A stretch of 64,000 nucleotides of DNA. It comes from Diphasiastrum complanatum (taxonomy: Eukaryota; Streptophyta; Lycopodiopsida; Lycopodiales; Lycopodiaceae). Of the stretch, positions 35,589 through 47,336 are shown in pieces; position 1 is the first letter of the stretch, and each line of letters starts with the position of its first letter. Position numbers and translations under genes: made by a program. Below the pieces are notes generated by a model. It saw only the letters and a program-made list of their open reading frames with translations. It searched no databases and was not told where the DNA came from. Location of the stretch: positions 76,749,950-76,813,949 of the forward strand of contig CM055092.1 of the NCBI GenBank assembly GCA_029204225.1, in the 5' to 3' direction.

Positions 35589-38337
35589 CATGTCAACAAT
35601 CACACTTCTATGCCCAATGCCCATTTGCCTAGCCCTTATCTTATGAAGTTTAAACCCTAGCCCTAATCTGGGGCCTATCATCTGGGGACCCCATAAATAG
35701 GTGATCATACTTTATACACTTGTAAAACTAGATACTGCCATACTCCATACATAAAGACTGAGTTGAAAGTTCTTAGTCTACAGTGGAGTGGCAAGAGTCG
35801 TGACCAATTACGACTTACCAGTGACGAGAAAATTGAAATACAGATTACAATTTACAATTTAAATGAATCATTATTCGTCGTAACTTATAAGCTATAGTAC
35901 ATAAAAGATAGTCCATAGATGATAGTAGTAAGTACATACTTGAATGCTTCAAAGTTGACTCATGAGTCATGACACATGCACAAATTACAATGCACGCAAC
36001 ACATCACAGTCTCAGACATCCAAGAACTTCCAGAAATTATAAGTAGTAAAGTTATAAACTGTATAGTGTACTGACAAATCACAAATTACAATTCAAGAGT
36101 CAAAAGTTTAAACTTTAGTCTTTAAATTAAAAGTATAAATAACAAGAGTTTCAAGCGTAGCCTCCAGGCTCAAGTCTCGGGCCTCATGAGTCATATGTAT
36201 AACTATTATGCTAGAGCCTAGAGTATGCTACTATGCTGAGTACTGAGTGCTCTAGCCTGTAGCTGCCCACCTCGGAAACTGTCGTGGTGGAGGTACTCGC
36301 ATGGCCTTAGGCTCAGGGTCATCCTCCCCATCATGAGTCTCATCCTCATCCTCACCCTCAGTGGCAGATTCCTCAATTGAGTTAGAGGGACTCTTAAAGG
36401 TGCTTGAGTTGAACCCTTTCCTGCCCTCCTGGTCCTACGTGATGCAGCAGCTCGATTGGTAGGCCCTACGCAGTGCACACAAGGAAATTGGAATCAGGAT
36501 TTAGGATCGACATTACTTTTAACTTACAAATTACAATTTACAATCTATTCTCTAGTATATCTACAAAGTTTATATAGAGCAGTGAATCGGGGAATTGGGA
36601 ATCGAGAATCAAAATCAACCTGCGGCTGCTAAGGCGTCTCGATGGAGTATAGCATAAACATCCTGCTCCTCTTGCGATCTTGTGATCTTGGTCGAAAGTC
36701 TGGAACCCTTGCCACCTCGATTTCATCGGGATTAACCTATAGAATCAAACCAAGATCTCGATTCTTAGTACTGGTAAATGATAAAAAAAAAAAATAGCAA
36801 ATTTAAACGTTGAAGCCTAAAGGTTCTTAGTCCAGACTCTAGACAGATCATGGTAGACTTTACAGAATTCAGATTACCTATATGGGCTCCCTGGTCTCCC
36901 TTAGCTTCTTCAGAAGTCGTAGGCTGGCATGCACAAACACCAACCTCTCCAAATGCGCAATAGAAAGTCTATTCTTCCTCTTCGTATGAATCAAAGAGAT
37001 TGAACAACAGTTTCAACTATCAAGTAACTTGTAGGCCTCAAGCTACTAGCTTAATAGCATTGAGCACTTAGCATTGAACACCAAATAGTCAAGACTCAAC
37101 ATTCAAGAGTCAAATAAAGTTGAGATTTGAAAGTTGAGGCTTTTAACTTACAAATTTGAAAGTTCAAAGTTGAAACTTGAAAGTAGTAAGTGCAAAGGTT
37201 TCAAAGAACTAAGGTATACCTCGCCCATGACTTCCTAAAGGGCTATAGGTCATTATCACGGACTACCGGACATCATATAGCTCCCCTCAACTACTCCATG
37301 CTCGGGCCTTCCCACTCAACATCGATACGAGATACTGCTCCTATCATATCCCTCCATGCAGGGGTCATAGCCAAATGAAAGGAGAGGTCGCACAAGTAAA
37401 AGCACCTCCCAATAGCAACAGCAGCTGCATCTCTGTTCGACTGTTGGAAGGCTGCCACATAAACATCCCTACCTCTCAGATGTTCTCGACCCCTATCAAC
37501 TCCAGCCCTACTAGTAGCACTAGTGCTCGCTCCACCTACTGGCACTGTTAGTGTCGAAGAAAATGAAAGGCGTGTAGATTCCGGAACTAGTGCCGACTAC
37601 AGGTGACGGCTGTGATGTGGAATCTCGGCGCTCTGCCGCACCAGTAACTAAATGTTGCAAATGTTTAAAGTTTAAACTTTAATGGATTATTATGGTCTAT
37701 GACAAACTTAGATAGGTCACAGGTCACAAATGTTAATAATCACTACTTACTCATCAGTAATTAAATTCTAGAGTCTAGATTGAACTTTGAAGTTTTAACA
37801 TTTAGATCAAACAAGAATCACTTGTGGCTGAAGTAGTAGCATGAGAGTCGTCCCTGATCTCAGCAATCCTCAATAACTGAGGACTTTGGTGCCTGATTGC
37901 AAACAACAATCTCTTATCCTCAGAGACGTAAAAGATGTGCCCTTATTCAAACGGGGCCCTCTCCATAAGTATTTCCGCAATACTTACAAGTCCACTTCTT
38001 TGTGCCTGAAGTGCCATGACCTGAATTAGGGGACGTGATCCCATTAAGGATCCCGTTGTCTCGGCATAGCTAATAGCTATCTAGTATCAACAAAGTAATA
38101 GTATTGACTTCAAGCTTCAAATTAAAAACTAATCCTAAAACCTAAGCTCTAAATTGAAAGTTCTAACATCTAAATACTAACACACACTCTCTCTCTCATC
38201 ATTCATCACACACAATGTCCCACACCACCCTCAAGACTTACAAATGTCAAATGACAAACACCAAGCTTAAGCCTCAAACACTCCCTCTCCCTCACACACA
38301 CTCTCTCCCCCTCTCCTTCACACACACAGACACACGA

Positions 38338-38340
<3 letters not shown>

Positions 38341-38428
<88 letters not shown>
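38341..38428. repeat. (TC)n(AC)n compound microsatellite
   Basis: TC tract 38341-38388 passing into AC tract 38389-38428. Surrounding CT/CA-rich DNA starts near 38180. The long frames here are repeat artefacts. Confidence 0.95.
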
Positions 38429-38430
<2 letters not shown>

Positions 38431-38579
38431 GGGCTCTTCTCTATCGACAAAGACTCTTGCTTTGTAACCTCTCGGGACCGTGCAGAAAAGGAATTTTTTT
38501 GTGATTTTTTTCCCAATCATTTTGAACATCTAGTTCCCGTTTTGAAACGGATCGAATGAACGTTTCGAACGCTTTTCGA

Positions 38580-39000
38580 GGAAACACTGCATCTGTCTCT
38601 GTAAACCCTCTCTAGTCGAAGAGTAGAACCGCATCATTTGCATACAAAAGAGTGACAATCAATATATCGCCCAGTCCGCAATCTATACCACCACGTTGCT
38701 CGATAACCCTCTTTAGCTCGTCAATGTATAGCACAAAAAGTGTAGGTGAAATAGAGCAACCTTGTTTGTGCCCAATGGTGCTTCAAAGGTACTAAAAAAT
38801 ACCACTATCATTTTGAAAGTAACCCAAAACTCTCTCGTAAAGTGCCGTCATAGCCCAAATAGTGGTAGTGGAGAAATCAAGATCTCGTAGTCTTTGGATG
38901 AGCAAATAGTGTGGGACAAAATCAAAGACCTTCTTGAAGTCCACAAAACAATAGTAAATCTGCTCCAGTAATTCAAACTCAAGGTCCTCAAAAAATCTCT
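38580..39000 (-). mobile_element. LINE reverse transcriptase, catalytic part
   Basis: On the minus strand from 38990: CFVDFKKVFDFVPHYLLIQRL (the FxDFxKAFD block), then GCSISPTLFVLYIDEL, then LLYANDAVLLFD near 38645-38610, where the catalytic box reads YAND instead of YADD. The sequence breaks off near 38580 and the same protein continues at about 35160 after the hAT insert. Stops at 38790 and elsewhere. Confidence 0.85.
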
Positions 39001-39414
39001 CGCTTTATGGGTCTTGATTCTCTAAATGGCCGCAAATTCCATATAAGAGGTGACGAAGATAGAGATGGACGGGGGGAGATAGAGATGGGTACAATGTATA
39101 GTATGGTGGCGTAGTCAGTCTAGATACATAGGTCATCATATATGCCCTCACTCTGCAATGTGCATACTTGACAATATATGTGAAAGATCAAGGTAAGGTG
39201 AACCAGAGTTCTTAGCACAGGAGAACTCTAGAGGAAAGTAGCATGTTGCAACGAAAAAGCCTTTATCCAAGCTGATGGCATGTCCATCAATATGGATCCA
39301 AATGTATCGTGCATGCTTGTCATGTCTGACGAATTCAATGATAGGGTGCAAAGACTCTCGTGGATCTAGTCTCAAGCCATGATGAATGTATGCCATTACA
39401 ATTCCATATCCCAA
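39001..39414 (-). mobile_element. LINE endonuclease domain relic
   Basis: Minus-strand frame 39414-39148 reads GYGIVMAYIHHGLRL, then IWIHIDG, then FFVATCYFPLEFS, then YLDLSHILS. This is the middle of an apurinic-type LINE endonuclease (GG.AI.V...L, WI.I, ..CY.PP...S..Y). Its start and catalytic His end are not preserved; the join to RT near 39050 is a deletion. Confidence 0.7.
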
Positions 39415-39419
39415 TTTGT

Positions 39420-40480
39420 AGGCAATGTGGATGGGGGCTCAGAATGCTCCCATGCCCGGGGATCTCGACTCCCTATTTTTGGGAGCCCCTGAATGCACTA
39501 TCAATATAGCAAGTCTGCCCATCTTTGTGGATCAGTCCTCTACTTGACTCCTTAGCTTCTTGGAAGGCTTTGTGCCTTTCCCTCGCCTTGCATATATGTA
39601 AGGTCGCCATCCATGTAGATATGAGTACCACGCAAATTGGCTCTACACCACAAGGCCTTACTGCGCCTTTAAGTGAATGAAAATGAATTAGCAAGGTAGC
39701 ATTATCTCTTCTTGTTCTCCAGGCTGAATCCAAACCCTCAACATGGGGAGCTAGTGTAGTTTCAAGGAAACTCTTTGCCTCCTCAAATGTATTTTGGGTC
39801 ATTCCCTGTACCCTAATATTAGAAGCTTTGTGCTCTCTAGTCTTTTCTTTTAAAAGAGTAGCTGAAATAACAGAGGGAACGGGAGCACTTGGCTTACTTG
39901 CTTTCTTCAAGGCGGTTGCCCAAGAATGGGTTTCTTCTTTTTGTTTCTCGATTTTTTTTGACTCCAACTCCCAAATCTTTGTGGTAGTAGACTCCTGTGA
40001 TGCCGCTTGCATGCTGCAACTGCCTAATGCTTGGTCCAAGGCTTAGATCTTGGACTGCCAAATGGCTCTTTCTCCAACAAGAGCAGCCACCAACAAGAAC
40101 AGCCACCAGTGATTTAAGCTGCAAAATCTCCTATTTCATAACCTGAAACTCCAAATGTAGTTGTTCAACCTGCCAAGAAGCAGATAGTTCGGTGGCCTTG
40201 GATGGGGTGCGGATCCAGTAGCTTGAGGATGTGTTGCTGAGTGGTAGGAGCAGTAAGAAGGCAACAATAAGCCTTGTGACATAAGCAGCGACAACAGGAG
40301 CATGCAATTGTATCGCCTTATGTGTAGCCATGTCAGCAGGAGCAGCGAGAGGCAACAACAACATGAGCATGCAGCTGTGCTCACTGCTGCCTTATCTGTA
40401 GCCATGTCAGCAGGAGCAGCGAGAGGCAACAACAACAGGGGCAGCAGCAACATCAGTGGGCAGGTGTAGGCAATGCAATT
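39420..40480 (-). mobile_element. LINE ORF1-like region of the intron-1 LINE
   Basis: A 188-residue frame (40039-39473) has a charged coiled-coil segment (KIWELESKKIEKQKEETHSW) and then an RRM-like region (KASNIRVQGMTQNTFEEA, LDSAWRTRRDNATLLIHF). A second LINE at 59384-60285 has the same order and matches it (DTAWRPKKD, QERKKAKQEA, GKRLIYRDG). Upstream, 40131-40453 is a Leu/Pro-rich leader with frameshifts. It contains a duplicated block (40325-40362 and 40393-40440). The (GA)n tract at 40509-40587 lies at the 5' end. Confidence 0.75.
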
Positions 40481-40506
40481 GCCATGCCAACTGTGATGGG
40501 GTCTTG

Positions 40507-40508
<2 letters not shown>

Positions 40509-40587
<79 letters not shown>
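40509..40587. repeat. (GA)n microsatellite at LINE 5' end, next to exon 2
   Basis: About 39 AG units. It separates the LINE leader from DUF1365 exon 2, which starts only 33 bases later. Confidence 0.95.
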
Positions 40588-40590
<3 letters not shown>

Positions 40591-40620
40591 CATCTACTAA
40601 ATGTTGCTAAGTTTGTGCAG

Positions 40621-40726
40621 ATATTTGTTGACAGTTCCATCAAGTTTTGGGTATGAGCAGAATCCCATCAGTTTGTACTACTGTTATGATCATGGAGCAG
40701 AAGTTCCAGTGAAATGCATCGCAGAG
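40621..40726 (+). CDS. DUF1365-family protein, exon 2
   Basis: Acceptor TTTGTGCAG|AT and donor GAG|GTAAAG bound 106 bases. With the phase-2 end of exon 1 it reads VYLLTVPSSFGYEQNPIS, then LYYCYD, then GAEVPVKCIAE. This is the most conserved part of plant DUF1365 proteins (LLT.P...GYEQNPLSLYYCY). It has no stop and no silent frame alternative. It lies 7.5 kb from exon 1 and 33 bases after a (GA)n tract that ends a LINE. The intron that follows is phase 0. Confidence 0.9.
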
Positions 40727-41534
40727 GTAAAGAAGCTTCTTATCACATTGAACAGCCTCTGGCAAGTCCATATTTAGCATGATAACAGTTTGCACTGCTC
40801 ATCTCTACTTTTAGAATTGTTTGAGATTATGAAAAAATACATAGATATCTGTGGCTCTATAGTGGTCATAAAAGCATTGACTTAATAGCGCAAAAATCTG
40901 GTTTCCTTTGCACTTTGTTTATGTGCATTGTTTATGTCATTTTTTGAGATTATAAATGTCACACACATGACAAGGTTATCAATTATTAAGAGGAACATTC
41001 TAATCTCTGAATATTTGAATGTGTCATCTAGCAACTCTTCCAATCAACCTTTTCTACTTATTGGCATGCTATTAGAACTTGTACTATTGTTTTATGTTAG
41101 TTGGAACTTGGGGCTTATTATTCCATGTAGACTGTAAAGTACCTATATAAAACATTAGATCCATTTGATCACTAGTAAATCGTTTGGCAGGGATCAGACG
41201 CATACCCATGGCCCTGACCTTCTATCTGGGTACCCAACCCAAGTGGCCTCTAGAGAGTACAAAATAGACATTGTCTCGTGATTTTGTAGCTGATAACTAT
41301 AGGGGTTGAGAGCTTTGATGGTGTTCCTTTGTAGGAGTTCAAACCAATTTCTTGTTGATGTATTAGTTAGAGATTGATATATGATAGTTCGTTGTCTATT
41401 CTATTGTTTTATGCATGCTCTCGTGCACAGTCTTGTCAATTTAGATCCAAGGAAGAGATATAGCCTTCTCTGAGATGCTAAATCGTAAAAGAACATTTTG
41501 TCACGTTTGAAATAGGTTGAATCTCTCGGGCGTC

Positions 41535-43090
41535 TTTGACTATTCAGATGTATACCGAGAAGTTAGATTTTGAAATTACTAATCTAGCTAAGTTTGATAT
41601 TGTACTTGGTAAGCGGTGGCATGCAAGTAAGCAGCCCGCTATAGATTTTAAGTCACATGTGTATAAGTTCGGGCATGAGGGTATGTCTCATGTCTTAAAG
41701 GGGGAGAGACCATCTGTTGAGGGTCCTCTTGTTACTTGTATGCAAATAAAGAGAATGGAGATTCAGTATTTGTGGTTTTGTTATGTGAATGTTGATTCCA
41801 ATTTTGATTTTTTATGTTGGTAATAATCAGATAAGCACACTCACTAATAAACCACAAGAAGCTTCATTTACTTTTGCATCCCCTAGTGCACATGCATTTT
41901 CATTACAGCCTAGATGTGACCTAGCAAGTGAGTTGGAGAAGTCCATCCGCACTCAGTTTAAACACGTGCTATGCCAGAGGGATTGCCGCCTAGTTGGAAC
42001 GTTGATCGTCGTATTGAGCTCGTTCCAGGGGCAAGTCCGGTATGTAGGCCTCCTTATAGGATGAGCCTAAAAGAGGAAGTCAGAAAAATGTTGGAGGAGT
42101 ATCTAAAGCTGGGGTACATCCGTCCGAGTTATTCACCTTTCGCCTCTCCTATTTGTTAAGAAAAAGGATGGTAGTTTTCGGATGTGTGTAGATTACAGGG
42201 GATTGAATAAGCTCACTGTAAAGCACATGTATCCGATGCCCAGGATTGATGATCTACTGGATGCGTTGCAAGGTGCAACCATTTTCAGTAAGATAGATCT
42301 CAAAAGTGGATACCATCAAATACGGATTCGAGATGAAGACGTCCAGAAGACAGCCTTCTGAACCCGTTTCAGTCATTATGAATTTTTGGTTATGCCATTT
42401 GGGTTAACCCGTGCCCCAGCCATGTTCGATGTCTTGCGAGACTATAAGGGCAAGTTTGTCGTCAATTTTATTGACGATATATTGGTTTTTAGTAAAGCAG
42501 TCGAGGAGCATGAGGTTCATCTCAAGACCGTATTTGGCAAGTTACAAGCTTCTGTCTTGTATGCCAATGCAGTTACAAGCTTCTGTCTTGTATGCCAATG
42601 CTCAGAAGACAGAGTTGTGTAAAACTCGTGTCGAGTATTTGGGTCACATAGTGACTGCAGAGGGTATTTCGGTTGGCCTAGCCAAGGTGGCTGTGGTTAA
42701 GAAGTGGCCGAGGCCTGCCGATATACGCCAATTACAATCTTTCTTAGGCTTTTGTAAGTTCTACCGACGGTTTGTTAGGAGCTGCTCCTTTAACGGACCA
42801 GTTAAGGAAAAACAACACTGTGGTTCGATGGTAATGCATGAATTTCACTTGGAAATTCGCTCCCGAAGAGGGAAGGAAAATGTGGTCGCTGATGCACTAT
42901 CTCGTATACTGCATCAGATGAGCTTTACTGTGGTTGATAGTGGTCTCATGGAGGAGATTAAGAAGGCTCAAGAAAAGGACCCGCATTGTCATCGTGTGTG
43001 GCCTAATGCGCGCAAGGTAGTCGACCAAATGGAAGAGTCAGTCGAGCTGTCGCTTTCGTAGAGGCACACACCAATACATATCTAACATAC
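41535..43090 (+). mobile_element. Ty3/Gypsy (chromovirus-like) protease end and RT, RNase H deleted
   Basis: Protease tail: FDIVLGKRWHASKQPAIDF at 41595-41655. RT: YRMSLKEEVRKMLEEY, then (shifted) [20 protein letters not shown] near 42180-42235, [25 protein letters not shown] and a catalytic box reading FIDDILVFSK at 42468-42497. A 31-bp direct duplication at 42541-42602 repeats the LQASVLYANA segment. After FLGFCKFYRRFV the RNase H core is gone and only its end remains (KENVVADALSR near 42875). Stops near 42158 and 42361. Confidence 0.9.
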
Positions 43091-43099
43091 ACCAGGATG

Positions 43100-44327
43100 G
43101 TATGTTATTGAGAAATGGAAGAGTTTTCGTGCCAGACGTGAAGGATCTTCGTCGTAAGATACTTCATGAATGCCATGACAGTCCCTGCGCAAGGCACCCT
43201 GGTATTGATAAGACTAGTGAGCTTTTAAGAAGGCACTATTTCTGGCCACGATTGCAGCGGGATGTAAGAGAGTATGTCCAGCGTTGCACAACTTGTCAAG
43301 TGAACAAGGCCGAGAGAGTAAGTCCTCCGGGCTTGCTACATCCACTTGAGATACCTACAGGAAGGTGGGATAGCATCTCTATGGATTTTATTGTTGGGCT
43401 GAGTTGTTTATTTAGAATATTGACAGGTTACATGGTCTTCCGAAGTCCATTGTTTCTGACAAGGATCCCAAGTTTACGGGAAATTTTTGGATTGAGGTGT
43501 TTCCCAAGCTGGGAACACAGTTGCGGATGAGTAGCTCGGAGCATCCTCAGACGGATGGTCAGACAGAGCGAGTGAATCAGATCTTGGAAGATATGCTTAG
43601 GGCATTTGTTAGTAGTACGCAAACAAACTGGGTAAAGCATTTGCCGCTATTGGAGTTTGCGTACAATGATAAGAGACATGCGTCCACTGGATTGAGTCCA
43701 TTTGAGCTCAATTATGGTTTCAGGCCATTGAGTCCTGCAATCATAGGGATTCCGCATAGGGTACCTAGTGCTATAGAGTTTTTGGCTCAGATGCAGCAGA
43801 AGCTAGAGTTGGCACGAGATAATCCAAAGCTGTAGCTAGGGCAGAGAGTTATGCTCTTGAGAACCTTACCTATCGGGAATTTGAGAATGGAGTTTGGGTG
43901 TATTTACTAGTCCCTTTGAAGTCGAAGGTGCTACGCACAGGAAAGTGCGCCAAATTATCTCCTAGGTATTGTGGACCATGGTTGATCATTAAGAAGGTGA
44001 GCCAAGTAGCTTATAAGCTACAACTACCTGTGAGATGCAAGGTGCATCCAGTATTCCATGTTAGCAAACTGAAGAAATGTTTGCACGATGGCGATAGCTT
44101 GGTGGAAGGTCTAGTGTCTCTTGAGGAGAGACACCGCAGGTTATGGGCCAGACAGAATCCTAGATCGAAGGGAGCGACGATTGCGGAATCGTCTCCTTCA
44201 AGAGTATCTAGTAACTTGGAAAGGGCATCCGTTATCAGATGCTACCAGGGAGACGCGACAGGCGTTGCAGAAGTCTTACCCAGAGTTTGTCATCGAGGAC
44301 CGATGACTTGCCAGAGGAGGGGAGGAT
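43100..44327 (+). mobile_element. Ty3/Gypsy integrase and chromodomain, with internal deletion
   Basis: HHCC zinc domain intact at 43160-43310 (HECHDSPCARHPG, then CTTCQVNKAE). The core starts with SMDFIVGLS and then jumps to GLPKSIVSDKDPKF in another frame near 43420, losing about 50 residues including the first catalytic Asp region. SSSEHPQTDGQTERVN and EFAYNDKRHASTG follow (43530-43690). The GPY/F-type region is at 43955-44075 (RYCGPWLIIKK, VFHVSKLKKC). A chromodomain remnant in a shifted frame (LQEYLVTWKGHPLSDATRE, 44190-44255) marks it as a chromovirus. Polypurine tract AGAGGAGGGGAGGA at 44313-44326. Confidence 0.92.
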
Positions 44328-45190
44328 TGTTAGAGTCCAGTTACGACTCTATCATGACCTCGGCACGACCGGTTACCAAAGGGCCTGAGGCCTAGTGTTG
44401 GCTAGGATTGGTGACCGACGAGGACATCTGTCCCAAGTTGGGACCGGTGCGTTACGAGCAGTGACCCGGTGTGGCCGCCTGGCAAGCTGTCAGAGATGCG
44501 GTGTGTCTTGACCGTCGGGACCCTAGCCGTCAGTGACGAGATGCTAGTCGACAAGTAGTCGAGTAGACCAAGAGGGTCACAGGTCTTTCGCGGGGCACGG
44601 GGGTGGTACCCTAGGAGTCACTCAGTATTCATAGGTCACAGGAGCCAGGCATGCCAAGTGGACTGATCACCCATAGGTGGATGCCATGTGCCAGTTGACG
44701 GGAATAGCAGGTAGAAGGACTCAAGGAGGGGGTGCCTATGGTTGGGAGGTTCATTCTACACACCGGCTTCTAGGATTCACGAGCTTGGAGAGACTGGCTT
44801 GTGACATTCGGTAGCACCTATCCCTCCATACAATGTCTGCACTGCGGGTCCTTTCATAGGTATGCATCTCATCTCATCCTCCTTAGTGCGTTTGCTTGAC
44901 ATTCCACCCGTGCACATGTGCTAAACTATTTCATTGTGCATACCACGGAATTGCGTTGCCTCCGTGTGTGAGCGTAATTGGAGCACATGGGCCTTGATTC
45001 ACACGAGGATAAAAAACAGCTGTCAGTGAGTCAGCTAGAGCGGTTGGTGTTCAGTAGCACCAACGCACGTCTCGCCAGGAGATTGCCGACCATTACGAGC
45101 ACATTGCAGGTGATAGGGGTCAAGACTTCAGCCCGAAGGCTTACTTAGGCTATTCTCCCATAGCATGTTGGTTGACGTCTCACTAATAAG
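44328..45190 (+). repeat. 3' LTR of the chromovirus-like Gypsy element (end uncertain)
   Basis: Begins TGTTAGAGTCC immediately after the polypurine tract, GC-richer than its surroundings. The 3' boundary could not be set; no coding signal in the interval. Confidence 0.5.
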
Positions 45191-45632
45191 TTGGTTTCAA
45201 TTCCTGATCATGTTGATTCCCTAATATGCTCAATTTTAACCTTGCAGACGAAGATATCTGATTTGGAGTGCCAGGTTGACTTGCCTACGGACAACGTCCA
45301 TCCCATGCCTGCAGTTGACTTGGGCACACAAATGATGGCAGACAGAGAGAGGGAGCTTGCCGAGATGAGAGAGAGAGAGCTTGGGCTTGATCACCGTGGG
45401 CGAAGGGCAACACAAATCAGATGCAAGGCAGCGAAGGCAGAAAAAACAACAACGAACACAGGGCAGCGAGGGCACAAAAATTTTGGGAGAGAAGAAGTGA
45501 GGGGGTAGGTAGATTTAGGTTAAAAACAATAAAAAAAATATTAAATATTAAAAATATTATTATATTGTGGTACCGCAGTACCAGTATGGTCTCGCGTACC
45601 GGGATCCGCAGTACCCTGTACCGTGGGATCTA

Positions 45633-45686
<54 letters not shown>

Positions 45687-47330
45687 CTAAGGAAGCGGAT
45701 GGTGGACGCACGTCCGGACGCGCGTCCGCGTCCGGATGCGTCCGTTTTTTTTTCAAAAAAAAAAAAAATACAGGCACCTGCCTACACAGTCCCCCATCCC
45801 AAAAGCAAAATAAAAGCAATTTATGGCCCCTGTTTTTCCCCCGGAATTAATTATCAGAGGGTGTCTGGCACCCACCTGCCCCCTCCTGTTAAAAAATAGG
45901 AAAATGGCACTAAAAAAATTTGCAAAAAAATTTGCAACAGACCTAACCACTGGGACATGCCTCTCATAACTGAGATATTACTAAACAACCATGGCTAGTG
46001 AGCAGTTCATAAATTATTATGAACCTTCATTGGGAACTAAGCTCCAAAAAAGCGGCAAAGAAAGATCTGAGAGTGGTTTCGAGTGAAGATGATGGTTTGT
46101 ACGGCAAACATATTATTGGTTTAGGGTTTAGGTGCATCAGTGACTGTCTCAAAGAAGTGAATGCTCGCCAGAGGATGGGGGAGAGGTGAACGCTCACCAG
46201 AAGAGTGACAAGCTCTTAGGAGCAGAAGTCTCTGGGGGAAATTAGGGCTCACCAGAAGAGTGACAAGCTATACACTACTGTGACTCGGTTGATGAGATCG
46301 GTTTCTTCCCGGATGAACTTCAACAACTTACTAATAAGTTATGGCACTACTTCAACACGCTGCAATACGATGTCGAAATTTTGCGTACCAGCACGGGGGC
46401 TCCGAAACATCTCCACGTTTTCAGGTCCCGACCGGACAAAGTGTCCCTGAAGCCTTGTTTAACGTCGAACTTCGGACGGACGTTGCGGGCCGACCGTCGG
46501 TCGTTTCTTCGTCTTGTTTGTTCCCACAGGTTCATATCGAGGTTGTCCACTGGCCGAAACAGACGGCACCCGATACGGATCCCGTTTGGAGAAACGGGGC
46601 CGTCGGACGGAGAACTGCAAAACTAGTCCATTTCGCTTGACCTAATTGCGCTTCTCTCCAGTCGAAGGGCCATTTTGATCGAACAATACCCGAATCAAGC
46701 CAGGCTTGATCCCTTGGGTTCGTATTGGGATCACGAACCTGTGGACTATGTTCCCGGACCATTGATGCATTCTACATAGTACCATGGCCTATGTGATGAG
46801 ATAGATTTAGGGTTTGGGGTGGTACAACGTCACGTGGGCAACTAGTCGGAGCATGTCTTGGTAGATGTCCACCGACACAACGAACGGAAGCTAGAAGCAC
46901 ATACATGTGGTGCAATGCCTATGACACAATGAGGACGTGGGTGGGGTTGATGATGTTTATGGATGTGGTTATGATGATTATGCTTGTGGCTTGTTTTGAT
47001 GGTTATGGCTGTGGGACTGTGGGTTCAGGATGATTTGTTAGGGTTTAGGGTGTTATGTTACTTGTGCCATTTGTTGGGGTGTCGGGTTTAGCATGTTATG
47101 TTAAATGGTTGAACATGATGCATATGTTATGAATGAGATGCAGATGTGCTGGTCTCTCTCTCTCTCTCTCTCTCTCTCTTTTCTTGCAAACCAATTCTGA
47201 CTAACCATTCAAACTTCACAGAGCTAACCATTTGTAAGCAACCACGATAAATTAGCCATGACACAAATAGACTGTAAAAAAATATATACATCTCGTCTGA
47301 TGCCACTGTACATGATGCTAAAATGTGTAT
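45191..47330. other. Mixed non-coding DNA in intron 2
   Basis: Contains a (TA)n tract at 45634-45682, a GC-rich palindrome-like stretch at 45697-45745, telomere-like GGTTTAGGGTTTAGG at 46118-46132 and a (CT)n at 47155-47180. A frame at 45191-45508 encodes a short charged segment I do not recognise. 46330-46770 is GC-rich with overlapping frames on both strands and no recognised domain; it may be the 3' terminal part of the hAT element that follows. Confidence 0.4.
45634..45682. repeat. (TA)n microsatellite
   Basis: About 24 TA units. Confidence 0.95.
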
Positions 47331-47336
47331 TAGTAT

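Larger units (their letters stand above)
35165..38575 (-). mobile_element. hAT transposon relic nested in the LINE
   Basis: Minus-strand pieces of a plant hAT transposase occur in order. A BED zinc finger near 38030-37925 reads KKWTCKYCGNTYGEG, then H. A DUF659 start at 37545-37260 includes AIGRCFYLCDLSFHLAM and WEGPSMEQLRGAI. The end of the dimerisation region at about 36975-36875 reads KRKNRLSIAHLERLVFVHASLRLL. A last-exon start after a splice acceptor at about 36737 reads VNPDEIEVARVP. An acidic tail lies near 36478-36218. The middle (ribonuclease-H-like catalytic exons) is missing. Intron positions agree with the hAT at 47337-49656. It separates two parts of one LINE RT, so it inserted into the LINE. 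Confidence 0.75.
33104..40620 (+). other. Intron 1 of the DUF1365 gene (7.5 kb)
   Basis: Donor GTATGT, acceptor TTTGTGCAG. Filled with a minus-strand LINE (about 33840-40590) that is itself interrupted by a hAT relic (about 35165-38575). The first 700 bp (33104-33830) show no recognised sequence. Confidence 0.85.

Noticed and set aside
38206-38559. Long frames on both strands rich in Cys-Val or Arg-Glu repeats
   Set aside because: Artefacts of (TC)n and (AC)n tracts.
46118-46132. Telomere-like GGTTTAGGGTTTAGG and similar runs at 53651, 54536 and 62908
   Set aside because: Only two imperfect units each and scattered; too short for a telomere or interstitial array. Teloboxes are common in plant DNA.
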